Of a stretch of 64,000 bases of DNA, positions 50,129 to 59,789 are shown piece after piece (the stretch's first letter is position 1; every line of letters begins with the position of its first letter). The stretch is from NCBI GenBank assembly GCA_024280295.1, contig JAJRQK010000005.1, positions 1 to 64,000 on the forward strand, given 5' to 3'. The position numbers and the translations under genes are program-made. Source of the stretch: Bacteroidota bacterium. Its GTDB lineage: Bacteria > Bacteroidota > Bacteroidia > Flavobacteriales_D > Crocinitomicaceae. Below the pieces are notes generated by a model. It did not search any database. It had not been told where the DNA came from and saw only the letters and a program-made list of their open reading frames with translations.

Positions 50129-51556
50129 TTAATTAAAAATAAGCAGAGCCTGATTTGATTTGAAAGATTCCCAATTCCATTGAACAGCTTTACTGCCATT
50201 TAGAACAGGAGCATCGAATTTAGTAAGGTATCTTCCCTCTCCGAACTTAGCGTCATAGAATGACATGTACCTAGTTAAAGGAATATGTGATTCAGGGTTC
50301 ATTTCACGTTTTTCGTCCATAAACTGCTGTCTTTCTGAGATTGTTTCAGCATCGAGGTGATTAAATGGTTTACATTGAGGATAGACCTTCTCAATTAAAA
50401 ACTCGATAAACTCTTGAGATTCAGTAATCCATGCTTTTTCTACTTTCCACTTGAAAGAAGGATGATGGAACATTTCTTGAAAGGTTAATCCAAAATATTC
50501 CTCAAACAAACGCGCTCTCTCCTTGAATAATCCTGGTTGGATATTTTGTATATCAATAGCTGCTTGTTTAGGATTTCGAGCTCCTTTCCAAGGATCTATG
50601 TGTGGAGCAATCTTGGTATAGGATAAGCTCCAATGTGACAAATCTTCAATTAATGCTTCCCATCGATTAACAATTTCATCCCAAGTAATGATATTCAACT
50701 CATGTTTTCGCTCCATCATTTCATAGCTGAAATTTAGTTCAGCAGTTTCGGGCACTCCAAAAGGAGATTTTGAAGCCAATTCATCAAACGCCTTAATGTT
50801 ATCTTTTCTTTTCTCGATTTCGTGTGGGTTATTCATCATTGCTTCAGCATATCCAAGCTCGTATATATAAGCATCTCTCACTAATACGGATCCTTCCATG
50901 GCTTTATCTAATCCTTTTTCCATCTGAATCTTGAGGAATTTAGGCAAAGTCATTCCATCTTGTTCTCCAAGCGCAATTAACTCTTTAATCGCTGAAACGA
51001 TAGGCTCATGATTGATTAGAATATCAATTTCCACATCATTGTTCCCCATATTTGGTTTACAATTTAATGCTTCGTTGATTTCTTTATCGGTCTTCTTTCT
51101 GACCCGTTTAGATTCACGTTTCGATCCGATTAAGTCAGTTTGTCGCTCAACAAGATCCATGCCTTTATTCATCTCTGTTGCCGCATCATGGCTTCGTGTA
51201 AGTTCTATTGCATCTTTTTTTCCTTGCTCTAGACTAACTATTGCACCTTTTAAAGCATCGATTGATTGTTTGAGTAATCGACCATCATCATATCCACCTT
51301 CTTCTTGCTCTGCAATGGCTTTAGCACTTAACACCCGACCATAGCAATTACTGAATTTCACGTACAAATTTTCTTGCATTATTATACCATTAAACTCGTT
51401 CATGTCGGAAATCTCGTTTGCCAATTGCTCCATTCTATCTAAGTGGGCACACATGTCATCATAATCAGGGCCAGATGCACCTTGATCTGCGCACTCTTTT
51501 GCCATATTTGTAAATGTTCCAAGAAGTGCCTCTTTCATTGCTGGATCTAATCCCAT
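50129..51556 (-). CDS. Hypothetical protein (475 aa, mostly helical)
   Basis: Long ORF; no domain recognised. Confidence 0.7.
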   Translation of the reverse strand: MGLDPAMKEALLGTFTNMAKECADQGASGPDYDDMCAHLDRMEQLANEISDMNEFNGIIMQENLYVKFSNCYGRVLSAKAIAEQEEGGYDDGRLLKQSIDALKGAIVSLEQGKKDAIELTRSHDAATEMNKGMDLVERQTDLIGSKRESKRVRKKTDKEINEALNCKPNMGNNDVEIDILINHEPIVSAIKELIALGEQDGMTLPKFLKIQMEKGLDKAMEGSVLVRDAYIYELGYAEAMMNNPHEIEKRKDNIKAFDELASKSPFGVPETAELNFSYEMMERKHELNIITWDEIVNRWEALIEDLSHWSLSYTKIAPHIDPWKGARNPKQAAIDIQNIQPGLFKERARLFEEYFGLTFQEMFHHPSFKWKVEKAWITESQEFIEFLIEKVYPQCKPFNHLDAETISERQQFMDEKREMNPESHIPLTRYMSFYDAKFGEGRYLTKFDAPVLNGSKAVQWNWESFKSNQALLIFN

Positions 51557-51558
51557 AA

Positions 51559-52218
51559 CTATCTGTTTATTATTTTTCTGTACTTAGCCAATTGCTCTTC
51601 GATGTGCTGATCTGAGTAAGGCAACAAACGTCGATTCCTATATTCGATTACTAATTCAGGTGCATGCCTCCAGCCTGGTTGCCAATGAATATTATTCTCT
51701 TCCAAGGATTCATTTGACTCAACTAAATTCGCTCTATGACCATCTGCCCAGCCTTGAAGTTTGGATTTGTAATTATTAGGGACTTCTGCGGATTCATAGA
51801 TTTCTATATTGTCCAACTGACCCCATTCAGTGTGAAATTGACGATGCGCTTGATCCATTGAAATTTTCACACCACCCTTTGTTTCAATTTCAGAAACAAC
51901 CGTAACGACATCCATAGCGTCAACTGCTTTAACAACTTCACGAATAATATCTTTAATAATTTCGAGATGAATTACTTCTTTGAGTTCTTCGTAAAATTCG
52001 AGTCTCATTTCATATTGATCAAGAATGAGTGCAATGGCACATTTTACATTCTTATCGCCTAATTGATCTTTAAATTCAATTAATTCGTTACATCCAAGCA
52101 TTGCTTCAGCTAGTTTTTGTTCTGCAGCGTAGCTATGCTTATAATTCTCATTGCTTTCATACCTTTCACCCCGTGATTTGTAGTATGCTTTGTATTCCTC
52201 TAATAATGGATCACTCAT
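51559..52218 (-). CDS. Hypothetical protein (219 aa)
   Basis: ORF; 4-nt overlap with upstream gene, 2 nt from downstream gene. Confidence 0.7.
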   Translation of the reverse strand: MSDPLLEEYKAYYKSRGERYESNENYKHSYAAEQKLAEAMLGCNELIEFKDQLGDKNVKCAIALILDQYEMRLEFYEELKEVIHLEIIKDIIREVVKAVDAMDVVTVVSEIETKGGVKISMDQAHRQFHTEWGQLDNIEIYESAEVPNNYKSKLQGWADGHRANLVESNESLEENNIHWQPGWRHAPELVIEYRNRRLLPYSDQHIEEQLAKYRKIINR

Positions 52219-52709
52219 GATTTAATTTTATGTGATTTATAATTCAGTCTGTTCTTCTTGTAAAGTCTGCTCAACTTGCTCGTTATAAAATCCTCCATTT
52301 TGTGTCCGCAGCGCTTAGTAATGTAAGAGAATTTATTTGATGTGAGTAATTTCATGTGGTAGTTATTCTTGTCTTTGTTATCGCTTTTAATCAATTGTGA
52401 CAACGTGCGATTATTCTTTATTCTTTCCTTTTTACTGGCTGAAGTGATGGTGTTCAAACTATCATTGCTATCACCTCGAAACAGCGTGACACTCGTTTCT
52501 ACATCAGATTTGTGAAGATAATAACTTTGCCCATTAAAAGTAGAACTAGAAACATTTACAACTTCTTTTGCAACAAACTTGCTAAACTCAATTCTCTCTA
52601 GGCCTAGGTTGAAATCTGGATTCTCATTACTTCTTACAACTGTCAAATTATCCGATGGGAAATAATCAGTGATAGCATCAATATAGTTCTCTTTGAAATT
52701 GTTAAACAT
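52215..52709 (-). CDS. Hypothetical protein (164 aa)
   Basis: ORF overlapping both neighbours by a few nt. Confidence 0.65.
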   Translation of the reverse strand: MFNNFKENYIDAITDYFPSDNLTVVRSNENPDFNLGLERIEFSKFVAKEVVNVSSSTFNGQSYYLHKSDVETSVTLFRGDSNDSLNTITSASKKERIKNNRTLSQLIKSDNKDKNNYHMKLLTSNKFSYITKRCGHKMEDFITSKLSRLYKKNRLNYKSHKIKS

Positions 52710-52872
52710 CGTTGATGTTCAGATGTTTTGTATAGTTAGAAGTACTCACGGAGACCAATATTATATTATCTACAATTGCAGTCGTCCTGTTAATCTCAAG
52801 TCTTTTTCCAAGCGAGCATGAAATCAACCCTGCAAAAAGTGCAAGAGAAAAACCTAATTTAGCCCACTTCAA
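52702..52872 (-). CDS. Small lipoprotein-like ORF (56 aa from TTG; not in ORF track)
   Basis: LKWAKLGFSLALFAGLISC-SLGKRLEINRTTAIVDNIILVSVSTSNYTKHLNINDV: lipobox LISC; stop overlaps the next gene's start (ATGTTTAA). Confidence 0.5.
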   Translation of the reverse strand: MKWAKLGFSLALFAGLISCSLGKRLEINRTTAIVDNIILVSVSTSNYTKHLNINDV

Positions 52873-52907
52873 CTTTTATCTTGCTGAATTTCAAACTTCT
52901 TCATGGT

Positions 52908-52954
52908 TTAAAAAATAAAAACCACCTCTACAGAATAAACTGATTTATGAGGTG
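52908..52954 (-). terminator. Putative terminator after small ORF 52971..53108
   Basis: Minus strand CACCTC-...-GAGGTGGTTTTTATTTTTT. Confidence 0.5.
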
Positions 52955-52970
52955 ATTATAGGTGAGATTA

Positions 52971-53108
52971 TTAGTCACTTTTTACTTTTTCGGCAAGCCC
53001 TTGAGCTTCTTTTCTTTGTTTTCGTTTTTTTGCCTGTCCTGTTATGAAGTAAAATAAACTCATAAAGATACTGTACGGTGAAAATCCGCTGTGTGAAAAT
53101 TTAATCAT
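52971..53108 (-). CDS. Small ORF, 45 aa, hydrophobic segment plus basic tail (not in ORF track)
   Basis: MIKFSHSGFSPYSIFMSLFYFITGQAKKRKQRKEAQGLAEKVKSD. Confidence 0.45.
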   Translation of the reverse strand: MIKFSHSGFSPYSIFMSLFYFITGQAKKRKQRKEAQGLAEKVKSD

Positions 53109-53145
53109 TGGTTTCGTTTTATATTTAGTTAATTTTTATTCCGAT

Positions 53146-54636
53146 CTAGTTAATATTTCCACAATCTATATCCTGTTCAATTTTATGAATTCCACCAAGT
53201 GTAATTGTTGAACTATATTTCCCGTTACCTTGATATTCTTGATATACACTAGGATAGAAAATTGTACAAAACCCATTTGCGTCTTTCACAGCAACTGCAA
53301 CATTGATCTGTCTTTGAAGGATCGTTCCGTAAAATTTATCAGTTACAGTACGCCAATCACTTTCGAGAATTACAACTTTAATTGGAGTTTGCACCCAACC
53401 TGCATTAATGATAGCCTTTTTCACATTGCTTTCGATTGTTGAATTACTCATCTTTGCTTTAGGCATTTTCACACTCTTCAAGAGTATTGATCGATACTCG
53501 GCAACGATTTTTCTGAATTTTTCTCGACCTGATGCACTTGTATTATCAAATTTAAAAGATACTTCTCCTAAAGCATTCGACATGCTTAATCCTACTTTTT
53601 GATATACTACTACTAACTTGATGTCATGGATTCCAGGTTTCAGACCGATCAATTTTTTCGTTAAGGAATAAGCTTCTCTTGGAGATTCTATTGATGAAGT
53701 ATTTGGTGAAATTTGCACTTGATAGTTTGATCCTTGACTTCGAATTGCTTCAGCATTCATTGTCCATTCGAACTCAGATAATTTCTCATCATTTGCATAA
53801 ATCATCTCACTCATCGTAACTTTATAGCTTGTACCTTGCATTAAATCAAGGAATGATTCTGGTAAGTAAATTTTTGCATAAATATTATCTCCAGCAACGA
53901 AAGTTTTAATAGTTGTAGAGCCACTAGGAGTTATACCAAGAGGGCTACTAGATATTTCTGTTATATTTGGAACAATCACTTCATCGGGTGTCCCATAGAC
54001 ATGAATATAGTCTACATCAATATTAGTCCCTGGATAAACTACGAAACCAAATTTCTTGAAACTTTCATGCATGTTTGACCTATTGTCTGTAACAATTTCT
54101 TGCCCATTCAAATAGTATGTCATTTCTTGATGATTGTAAGGACCATCATCGACTAATTTGCAGACCAATTTTAGTGTTATTGATGTCCCCTTCTTATTAA
54201 AAGAATCATCGGAAATAGCTTTATAGCTATCATACGCGCCACCATTTGCAAATCCAGAGCCAGTATAACAAATTGGTTTTGCCTTGCCTCCAGAAACTTC
54301 ATAACCGAAAAATCGACTATCCCAATCAACGAAATTTGATAAAAAGACCACTCCGTCATCACCAATTGAATTGATTGTGAATTTCGTTTCAAAGGTGAAA
54401 GACTCATCTATATCATAGCCCAATTCGTTAAAGATTGTTATTGGATCATTACTTGAGTTTACAAGTCTCAATGCACCATTACCTATTGAAGTATTCACAT
54501 TACTTTCTTTAGTTAAGTCCCATTCAAGATTATTGTTATTGAAATCCTCTAAGACTATGACATTCAGATCTTGAGCGTAAACTTGTGGTATACAAATTAA
54601 AGATGCTACTATTAATTGTTGAATTTTATTTTTCAT
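53146..54636 (-). CDS. Hypothetical secreted protein with LamG/concanavalin-like N-terminal domain
   Basis: Signal peptide; 'FNNNNLEWDLTKESNVNTSIGNGALRLVNSSNDPITIFNELGYDIDESFTFETKFTINSIGDDGVVFL...IDVDYIHVYG'. Confidence 0.7.
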   Translation of the reverse strand: MKNKIQQLIVASLICIPQVYAQDLNVIVLEDFNNNNLEWDLTKESNVNTSIGNGALRLVNSSNDPITIFNELGYDIDESFTFETKFTINSIGDDGVVFLSNFVDWDSRFFGYEVSGGKAKPICYTGSGFANGGAYDSYKAISDDSFNKKGTSITLKLVCKLVDDGPYNHQEMTYYLNGQEIVTDNRSNMHESFKKFGFVVYPGTNIDVDYIHVYGTPDEVIVPNITEISSSPLGITPSGSTTIKTFVAGDNIYAKIYLPESFLDLMQGTSYKVTMSEMIYANDEKLSEFEWTMNAEAIRSQGSNYQVQISPNTSSIESPREAYSLTKKLIGLKPGIHDIKLVVVYQKVGLSMSNALGEVSFKFDNTSASGREKFRKIVAEYRSILLKSVKMPKAKMSNSTIESNVKKAIINAGWVQTPIKVVILESDWRTVTDKFYGTILQRQINVAVAVKDANGFCTIFYPSVYQEYQGNGKYSSTITLGGIHKIEQDIDCGNIN

Positions 54637-54700
54637 AATGTCAGTTTATAAAAATGATTCTGCCCAAGAATAACCTTGCACGTGATCATTGAATGTTTGA

Positions 54701-55309
54701 TTAAAAATGCTTTACTGAAGTAATAGTTCCACCTTTTAGGTGGAGTGAATTATTGTCCCCTTCAATTTGATCACCCTCAATCTCAATTACCGCCTGAGTA
54801 TGGAAGATTGTTTTGCTATCATCACCGGCTCTCACCCTTTCAGCCTCAGTAATTGTAATTGAGTTACTGAGTACAACTGCTAAAAATTCTAAACCATAAG
54901 GCACATCTTTTTGCTCAGGCATTTCATCGCCATCAACGATAACACCCGCTCCAGTACTTGGTGAAGAGTAGCCTAAAAAATGATTCTCAATTTGATCAGA
55001 GTGACTTTCCATATAACCCGGGCCTTCGCCAGATACAACATTATTACCTTCAACTTCGTAGACATTGGCAAACCTAAAGATGACATCAGTAATTGTGACA
55101 TCTTTTCCTTTAAGACTAGCGATCAACGCTTCTGGATTGTCTTTGTATTCTTTTAATAATGAATAACTGGTATACTTAACACTTGTTTCCTCCGCTTCTT
55201 GTTCATCACCTTGTTCAGTAACATTAATGTCAGCTGATTCCTTGGTCGAATTGGAATTACATGCGACCATTAGTGCTAGTATTCCAATACTTAAAATAAT
55301 TTTTTTCAT
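54701..55309 (-). CDS. Lipoprotein with OB-fold (tRNA_anti-like) domain
   Basis: Lipobox ILALMVAC; 'YSLLKEYKDNPEALIASLKGKDVTITDVIF'. Confidence 0.65.
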   Translation of the reverse strand: MKKIILSIGILALMVACNSNSTKESADINVTEQGDEQEAEETSVKYTSYSLLKEYKDNPEALIASLKGKDVTITDVIFRFANVYEVEGNNVVSGEGPGYMESHSDQIENHFLGYSSPSTGAGVIVDGDEMPEQKDVPYGLEFLAVVLSNSITITEAERVRAGDDSKTIFHTQAVIEIEGDQIEGDNNSLHLKGGTITSVKHF

Positions 55310-55332
55310 CTTGATTTGATTTTTGTTTAGAC

Positions 55333-55401
55333 CAAATGTAGATGTGTAATTCTACTCAAAAAATAAAAGTAAGTGAGTGACATGAATTCTCAGTGAATGA
55401 C
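55333..55401 (-). promoter_or_regulatory. Regulated promoter module B: GTCATTCACTGA-N8-GTCACTCACTTA-N29-TACATTTG
   Basis: Same elements and spacing as module A (49976-50044). Confidence 0.75.
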
Positions 55402-55422
55402 AAGAATTAGCAAGGGAAGTTA

Positions 55423-56148
55423 TTAAAGAAGGTTCAATTTATTAAGTAATTCCTCTTTATGGCTGCGGCTCACAGGAATTAATTCGCCCGCTATTTCAAC
55501 TTGGTTGCCAATTACCTTCTCTAAATGATTGAAATTAATTGAATACTTGCGATGTATTTTCACAAAGGAGGTGTTTTGAACCTTTTGCTCAAGTTCTTTC
55601 AATGTAACGGTCGCTAATATTTTCTCTTTCTCCATTCTAATGAACGAATAGTAATCGTATGCTTCAATCCAACGAATATCAGCAATAACAATTTTCTCAA
55701 GTCCTTTTTTAGTTTTTATGAAAATTGTATTCTTTGGGGTATTGTCAGTATTGGCAATAGATTTAACTTGTTTTGTTTTAAATTTATTTAGGGCCAAATC
55801 AATTGTGATCATTAGATCTACATCGTTGTAAGGTTTAGAGACATAGCCATAAGGGTTTGTATGCTTTACGCGCTCTATAGTTGCTGAATCAGTGAATGCC
55901 GTAACAAATATGAATGGTTTTTTATACTCTGTATTTATTATGTGGGCAATCTGAACCCCATCGACTGGTTGATTTAAATTGATATCAAGTAAAATTAAAT
56001 CAACTGCATTTGTCGCGATTAATTCCAGAAATTCATCTACATTTTCAGCAACTCCAATAACTGTATATCCGCATTCTTCAAGTGTTGCTGAGAGATCATC
56101 AGAGATAATAAATTCATCTTCTACGATAATAATGTTCGCCTTACTCAT
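55423..56148 (-). CDS. LytTR-family response regulator
   Basis: Receiver 'NIIIVEDEFIISDDLSATLEECGY...DLILLDINL'; LytTR 'IFIKTKKGLEKIVIADIRWIEAYDYYSFIRMEKEKILATVTLKELEQKV...FVKIHRKYSINFNHLEKV'. Confidence 0.95.
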   Translation of the reverse strand: MSKANIIIVEDEFIISDDLSATLEECGYTVIGVAENVDEFLELIATNAVDLILLDINLNQPVDGVQIAHIINTEYKKPFIFVTAFTDSATIERVKHTNPYGYVSKPYNDVDLMITIDLALNKFKTKQVKSIANTDNTPKNTIFIKTKKGLEKIVIADIRWIEAYDYYSFIRMEKEKILATVTLKELEQKVQNTSFVKIHRKYSINFNHLEKVIGNQVEIAGELIPVSRSHKEELLNKLNLL

Positions 56149-58144
56149 TTGTCCTATTTGTAAAATAAAAAGTTAACAGAAACCCTTTCGAATTTTCGGA
56201 ATTTTCAACGATTTCTCCATTCATTTTTTTTATAATTGAACGAACTAATTTCATCCCGAAACTTGTACCAATCTTTATTCCGCTCCCCCCATTATCCCCA
56301 ACTCCATTATCTCGATACGCAAACTCAATGTCGTTTTCTTTAGTAGTAAGATCTACACTTATTATAAAATCTTCTGAGTCTGATTTTTGTCCGTGTTTGA
56401 TGGAATTTGTAATTAACTCAGCAGTTAACAGGCCCAAGTTTACAGCTACATCAGCATGCAGATTGCGAACACGCGAATTAACTGCAAGTTTAATTTCCTT
56501 ATGCTTATCATAGGAGAACAAGAGATTTTCAGCTAAGTCCAATAAATAATCCTCTAAATCGACATTCGTTAAATCCGTTTGTAGATAAAGTTTTTCATGT
56601 ACGAATGAAATTGCTTCAATTCGCTGTCTACTGTAAGCCAGTGCTCCTTTCACTTCATCGCTAGTAGACTTTCTTTGCTCAGACTTGAGGAGGCTTGAAA
56701 TAATCTGTAGATTGTTTTTTACGCGATGATGAATTTCCCGAATAAGTACTTCTTTTTCCTTGTCACTTTTCTCAATTTTGGCTTTTTGAAGATTCAATAA
56801 CACATTATTCTTCTTTTGCTTGACAACCTGAGCAATAACCACAATGAGAAGTGCGAGAAGCAGTATAGAACCAATTGTAGCTATAAAGGCAAAACGTTTT
56901 TCATTTGCGAGTTCAGCTTCTTTTGCTTCAGCTTCTCTATCTCGTTCAACTTTTATAATTCTAGCTTTAACATCCCGATTTATGCTATCCGCATAATTTC
57001 TTTTCTCAAATTCGGAATTCAATTCTGCTCGATCAACATCTCTATGTGTATTCTCACTAATAAGTGAATCTCTAAGGGTAATAAAATCCTTGTAATGATC
57101 CAGAGAAAGTTGAAATTCTCCTGTTTCACTGAAGAGCTTACTCAACCATTCATGTGCAAATTTCTGCTCCTTAACAGATCCTATTTCCTCCGCTAACAAG
57201 AGTGACTTGGATAAATACAACTTTGATTGTGAATACTTCCGAAGTTTCAAATAATATTGCCCCAGATCAACATAAGCGGAAGAAATTCTCTTCTTTGAGC
57301 CAGTCTCAAGTGCAATTTCAAGTCCGATTTCTTGATTTTCAATAGCCTTTCGTGTCTCCCCCAATATATAATACAAATTCCCTATGTTTCCGTATGCATT
57401 AATTTGACCAATTTTATTCTGAGTTTCGATTGAAAACTGAAGGCTTATTTTTTGATAAATCATTGCTGAATCTACATCCCCTTTAGCTTTGTAGAGATTT
57501 CCTATATTTGAATAAGTAGTGGCTTGACGATCTATATTTTTGAGTGCTAGGTCTATTTTAAGACATTTACGCTGAAAAGACAAGGCTTTATCGAACTGAC
57601 CTAGATGCTTATATATCACACCTATATTTCCATAAGATACTGCCATTTTATCTCTGCGATCGAGGACTTCCCACATGCGAAGGCTTTGTAATTGATTCTC
57701 AAGAGCTTTAGGATAATTACCTTGATTTTTATATAGTATTCCACGGTTGATGTATGTTTGAGCAAGACACGCACGTGCAGCTTCTCTTACTGAATTCTTC
57801 TTACTATCAAGATCATTTGAGGCTCGAATTATCGCCTTTTCATAATAATCAATTGCCTGGAAATATTCCCCTTTAAGAGTTGAGGCCACTCCCATAGCAT
57901 TGTAAAGATTCACAATATCTGGAGTGCTATTCATTTTTTGTGCAAATTCAATCCCTTCATTTGAAAGGCGAATAGCTGAATCAGCATCTGAGAACACAAG
58001 TTTCCAGCAGACGTCATATAAAGCAGTAATTCTATCGGAATCACTTGCTGTTTTATTCTGCCAAACATTCATTAACGAGTTCACATTTTGCCCAATTGAG
58101 CAAAATGTGAACATAAAAAGAATGAATAATAGACAGTATTTCAT
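56141..58144 (-). CDS. TPR sensor histidine kinase (HisKA_2 type)
   Basis: TPR array, TM, 'EVLIREIHHRVKNNLQIISSLLKSEQRKS'; overlaps response regulator start by 8 nt. Confidence 0.93.
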   Translation of the reverse strand: MKYCLLFILFMFTFCSIGQNVNSLMNVWQNKTASDSDRITALYDVCWKLVFSDADSAIRLSNEGIEFAQKMNSTPDIVNLYNAMGVASTLKGEYFQAIDYYEKAIIRASNDLDSKKNSVREAARACLAQTYINRGILYKNQGNYPKALENQLQSLRMWEVLDRRDKMAVSYGNIGVIYKHLGQFDKALSFQRKCLKIDLALKNIDRQATTYSNIGNLYKAKGDVDSAMIYQKISLQFSIETQNKIGQINAYGNIGNLYYILGETRKAIENQEIGLEIALETGSKKRISSAYVDLGQYYLKLRKYSQSKLYLSKSLLLAEEIGSVKEQKFAHEWLSKLFSETGEFQLSLDHYKDFITLRDSLISENTHRDVDRAELNSEFEKRNYADSINRDVKARIIKVERDREAEAKEAELANEKRFAFIATIGSILLLALLIVVIAQVVKQKKNNVLLNLQKAKIEKSDKEKEVLIREIHHRVKNNLQIISSLLKSEQRKSTSDEVKGALAYSRQRIEAISFVHEKLYLQTDLTNVDLEDYLLDLAENLLFSYDKHKEIKLAVNSRVRNLHADVAVNLGLLTAELITNSIKHGQKSDSEDFIISVDLTTKENDIEFAYRDNGVGDNGGSGIKIGTSFGMKLVRSIIKKMNGEIVENSENSKGFLLTFYFTNRTNE

Positions 58145-58250
58145 ACGACTAATGATGACTAATGCTAAATTAGTAATTGATTACACATCGCCAACTAATA
58201 CATAGGAATGATGCTAGCGTAATTTCAGATAGATTCCGTACATTCGACCT

Positions 58251-58676
58251 ATGAAGCGACACCTAATTTTCATCTTAATTTGTATGCTTTTTGCAGTATT
58301 AACGCTTACTCTTCCTTACGTTCAAGAATTAACAAATGGGGAAGTGACAAACTTAATTGATGGTTATCATATCAATTTGGCTTGGTATCAGTTCTTGATA
58401 TATTTGGTCATAATATTAATTTCAGGAATAAAACAGACAATTGTTACGGCACTTGTGGGGTTGGTCTTCTGCTCTTCCTTTTTTCTGTTTTTCATTCTTC
58501 TTTCAACAGATATAATGCTTGTACAACTGTTAGAACGTAATTTTGGTAGTGGCTATTTTTACGCGATAATGATTGCCGTGATTTTTTGGCTACTTCATGT
58601 TTTGAACTTGATATTTCTCATCAGAAATACAAAGTCCAAAATGAACACAAAGATAGATTTACTTGGCACCAACTAA
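58251..58676 (+). CDS. Hypothetical membrane protein
   Basis: Four or so TM segments; stop overlaps downstream start (TAATG). Confidence 0.6.
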   Translation: MKRHLIFILICMLFAVLTLTLPYVQELTNGEVTNLIDGYHINLAWYQFLIYLVIILISGIKQTIVTALVGLVFCSSFFLFFILLSTDIMLVQLLERNFGSGYFYAIMIAVIFWLLHVLNLIFLIRNTKSKMNTKIDLLGTN

Positions 58677-59287
58677 TGGCAATTATCACTGGAATTTTAT
58701 TGGGGTTGAGCACACTTATCTTTATTGGTCCCGTACTTTTTTATTTGATTAAAAGTTCAATGGAGTCTGGAGCAAAAGCTGGAATTTCCGTCGCATTCGG
58801 AATAATTTCAGGAGATATTATCTATGTCTTACTTGCGTTATATGGTGCTAAGACGTTTTTTGACGATCCAATTCATCAAAAATGGATTGCTCTATCTGGC
58901 GGATTAATATTACTTATCATAGGAATTAAGTACGCCCTCAAGCCAAACATTGATACACAGATTGATGGTAAAATCAAGAATAAATCACTAGGAATCTACT
59001 TTCTAAATGGATTTCTGATCAATTTCATAAATCCATTTGTTTTTGCAGTATGGTTAGGATTCATAACCTATAATCACTCTTTATACAATGACCAATGGAC
59101 TATCATTTCATTAATTGCTACACTTTCAGTCATACTGGGAACTGATATTTTCAAAGCAATTTTCGCAAATCGATTATTAAAACTAATTCGTCCACGAATA
59201 TTAGCAAAAGTATTTCGAGTATTTGGAATTGTAATGATTCTATTTGGGTTTAGGCTTATTTGGGCTTATTTCACCATTCAGATTTGA
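58676..59287 (+). CDS. LysE family translocator
   Basis: 'IITGILLGLSTLIFIGPVLFYLIKSSMESGAKAGISVAFGIISGDIIYVLLALYG...NGFLINFINPFVFAVWLGF'. Confidence 0.88.
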   Translation: MAIITGILLGLSTLIFIGPVLFYLIKSSMESGAKAGISVAFGIISGDIIYVLLALYGAKTFFDDPIHQKWIALSGGLILLIIGIKYALKPNIDTQIDGKIKNKSLGIYFLNGFLINFINPFVFAVWLGFITYNHSLYNDQWTIISLIATLSVILGTDIFKAIFANRLLKLIRPRILAKVFRVFGIVMILFGFRLIWAYFTIQI

Positions 59288-59303
59288 TATAGAGCATGAA
59301 AAA

Positions 59304-59331
59304 CCCCGACACCACATTTCGTAGGTCGGGG
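59304..59331. terminator. Terminator between convergent genes
   Basis: CCCCGAC-N14-GTCGGGG; T-tract on minus strand. Confidence 0.75.
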
Positions 59332-59360
59332 AGATTTAGTTGTAATAGAATTATCTTAAT

Positions 59361-59702
59361 CTATATACGCTTAAGCGTAACTGTTTCATCACGATCTGTA
59401 AAGCTCAATTTATCTGCTGTTAATACAACATCTTCCATTGTATCTTCATTACCACCTTCCATTACGAGTGTAATCGTCTTACCGTCTTCGCTAAGTTTGT
59501 AAGTTGCTTTACGAATACGATCTCCACGCTTGTTTTCACACGTTCCATCCTCATTGAATGTCATGGTTGATTCTTTTTCAGCGTCAGTCAATTCTTCACC
59601 AACGACACTTTCTAATTGCCATTTACCAACAACAGAATCTCCGCCGCCGCAAGATGTCAGTACTAATGATAGCACTGCAAATACAAATATTATTCTTTTC
59701 AT
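59361..59702 (-). CDS. Lipocalin-like small lipoprotein
   Basis: Lipobox VLTSC; 'VVGKWQLESVVGEELTDAEKESTMTFNEDGTCE'. Confidence 0.75.
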   Translation of the reverse strand: MKRIIFVFAVLSLVLTSCGGGDSVVGKWQLESVVGEELTDAEKESTMTFNEDGTCENKRGDRIRKATYKLSEDGKTITLVMEGGNEDTMEDVVLTADKLSFTDRDETVTLKRI

Positions 59703-59789
59703 TAATTGTAGTTTAAGTCTACAACGAGTTTAGTCTCGTTGTAGTGATTAATAAATTAGTCGTCAATAATAGTATCTTTAAACGTGAAA

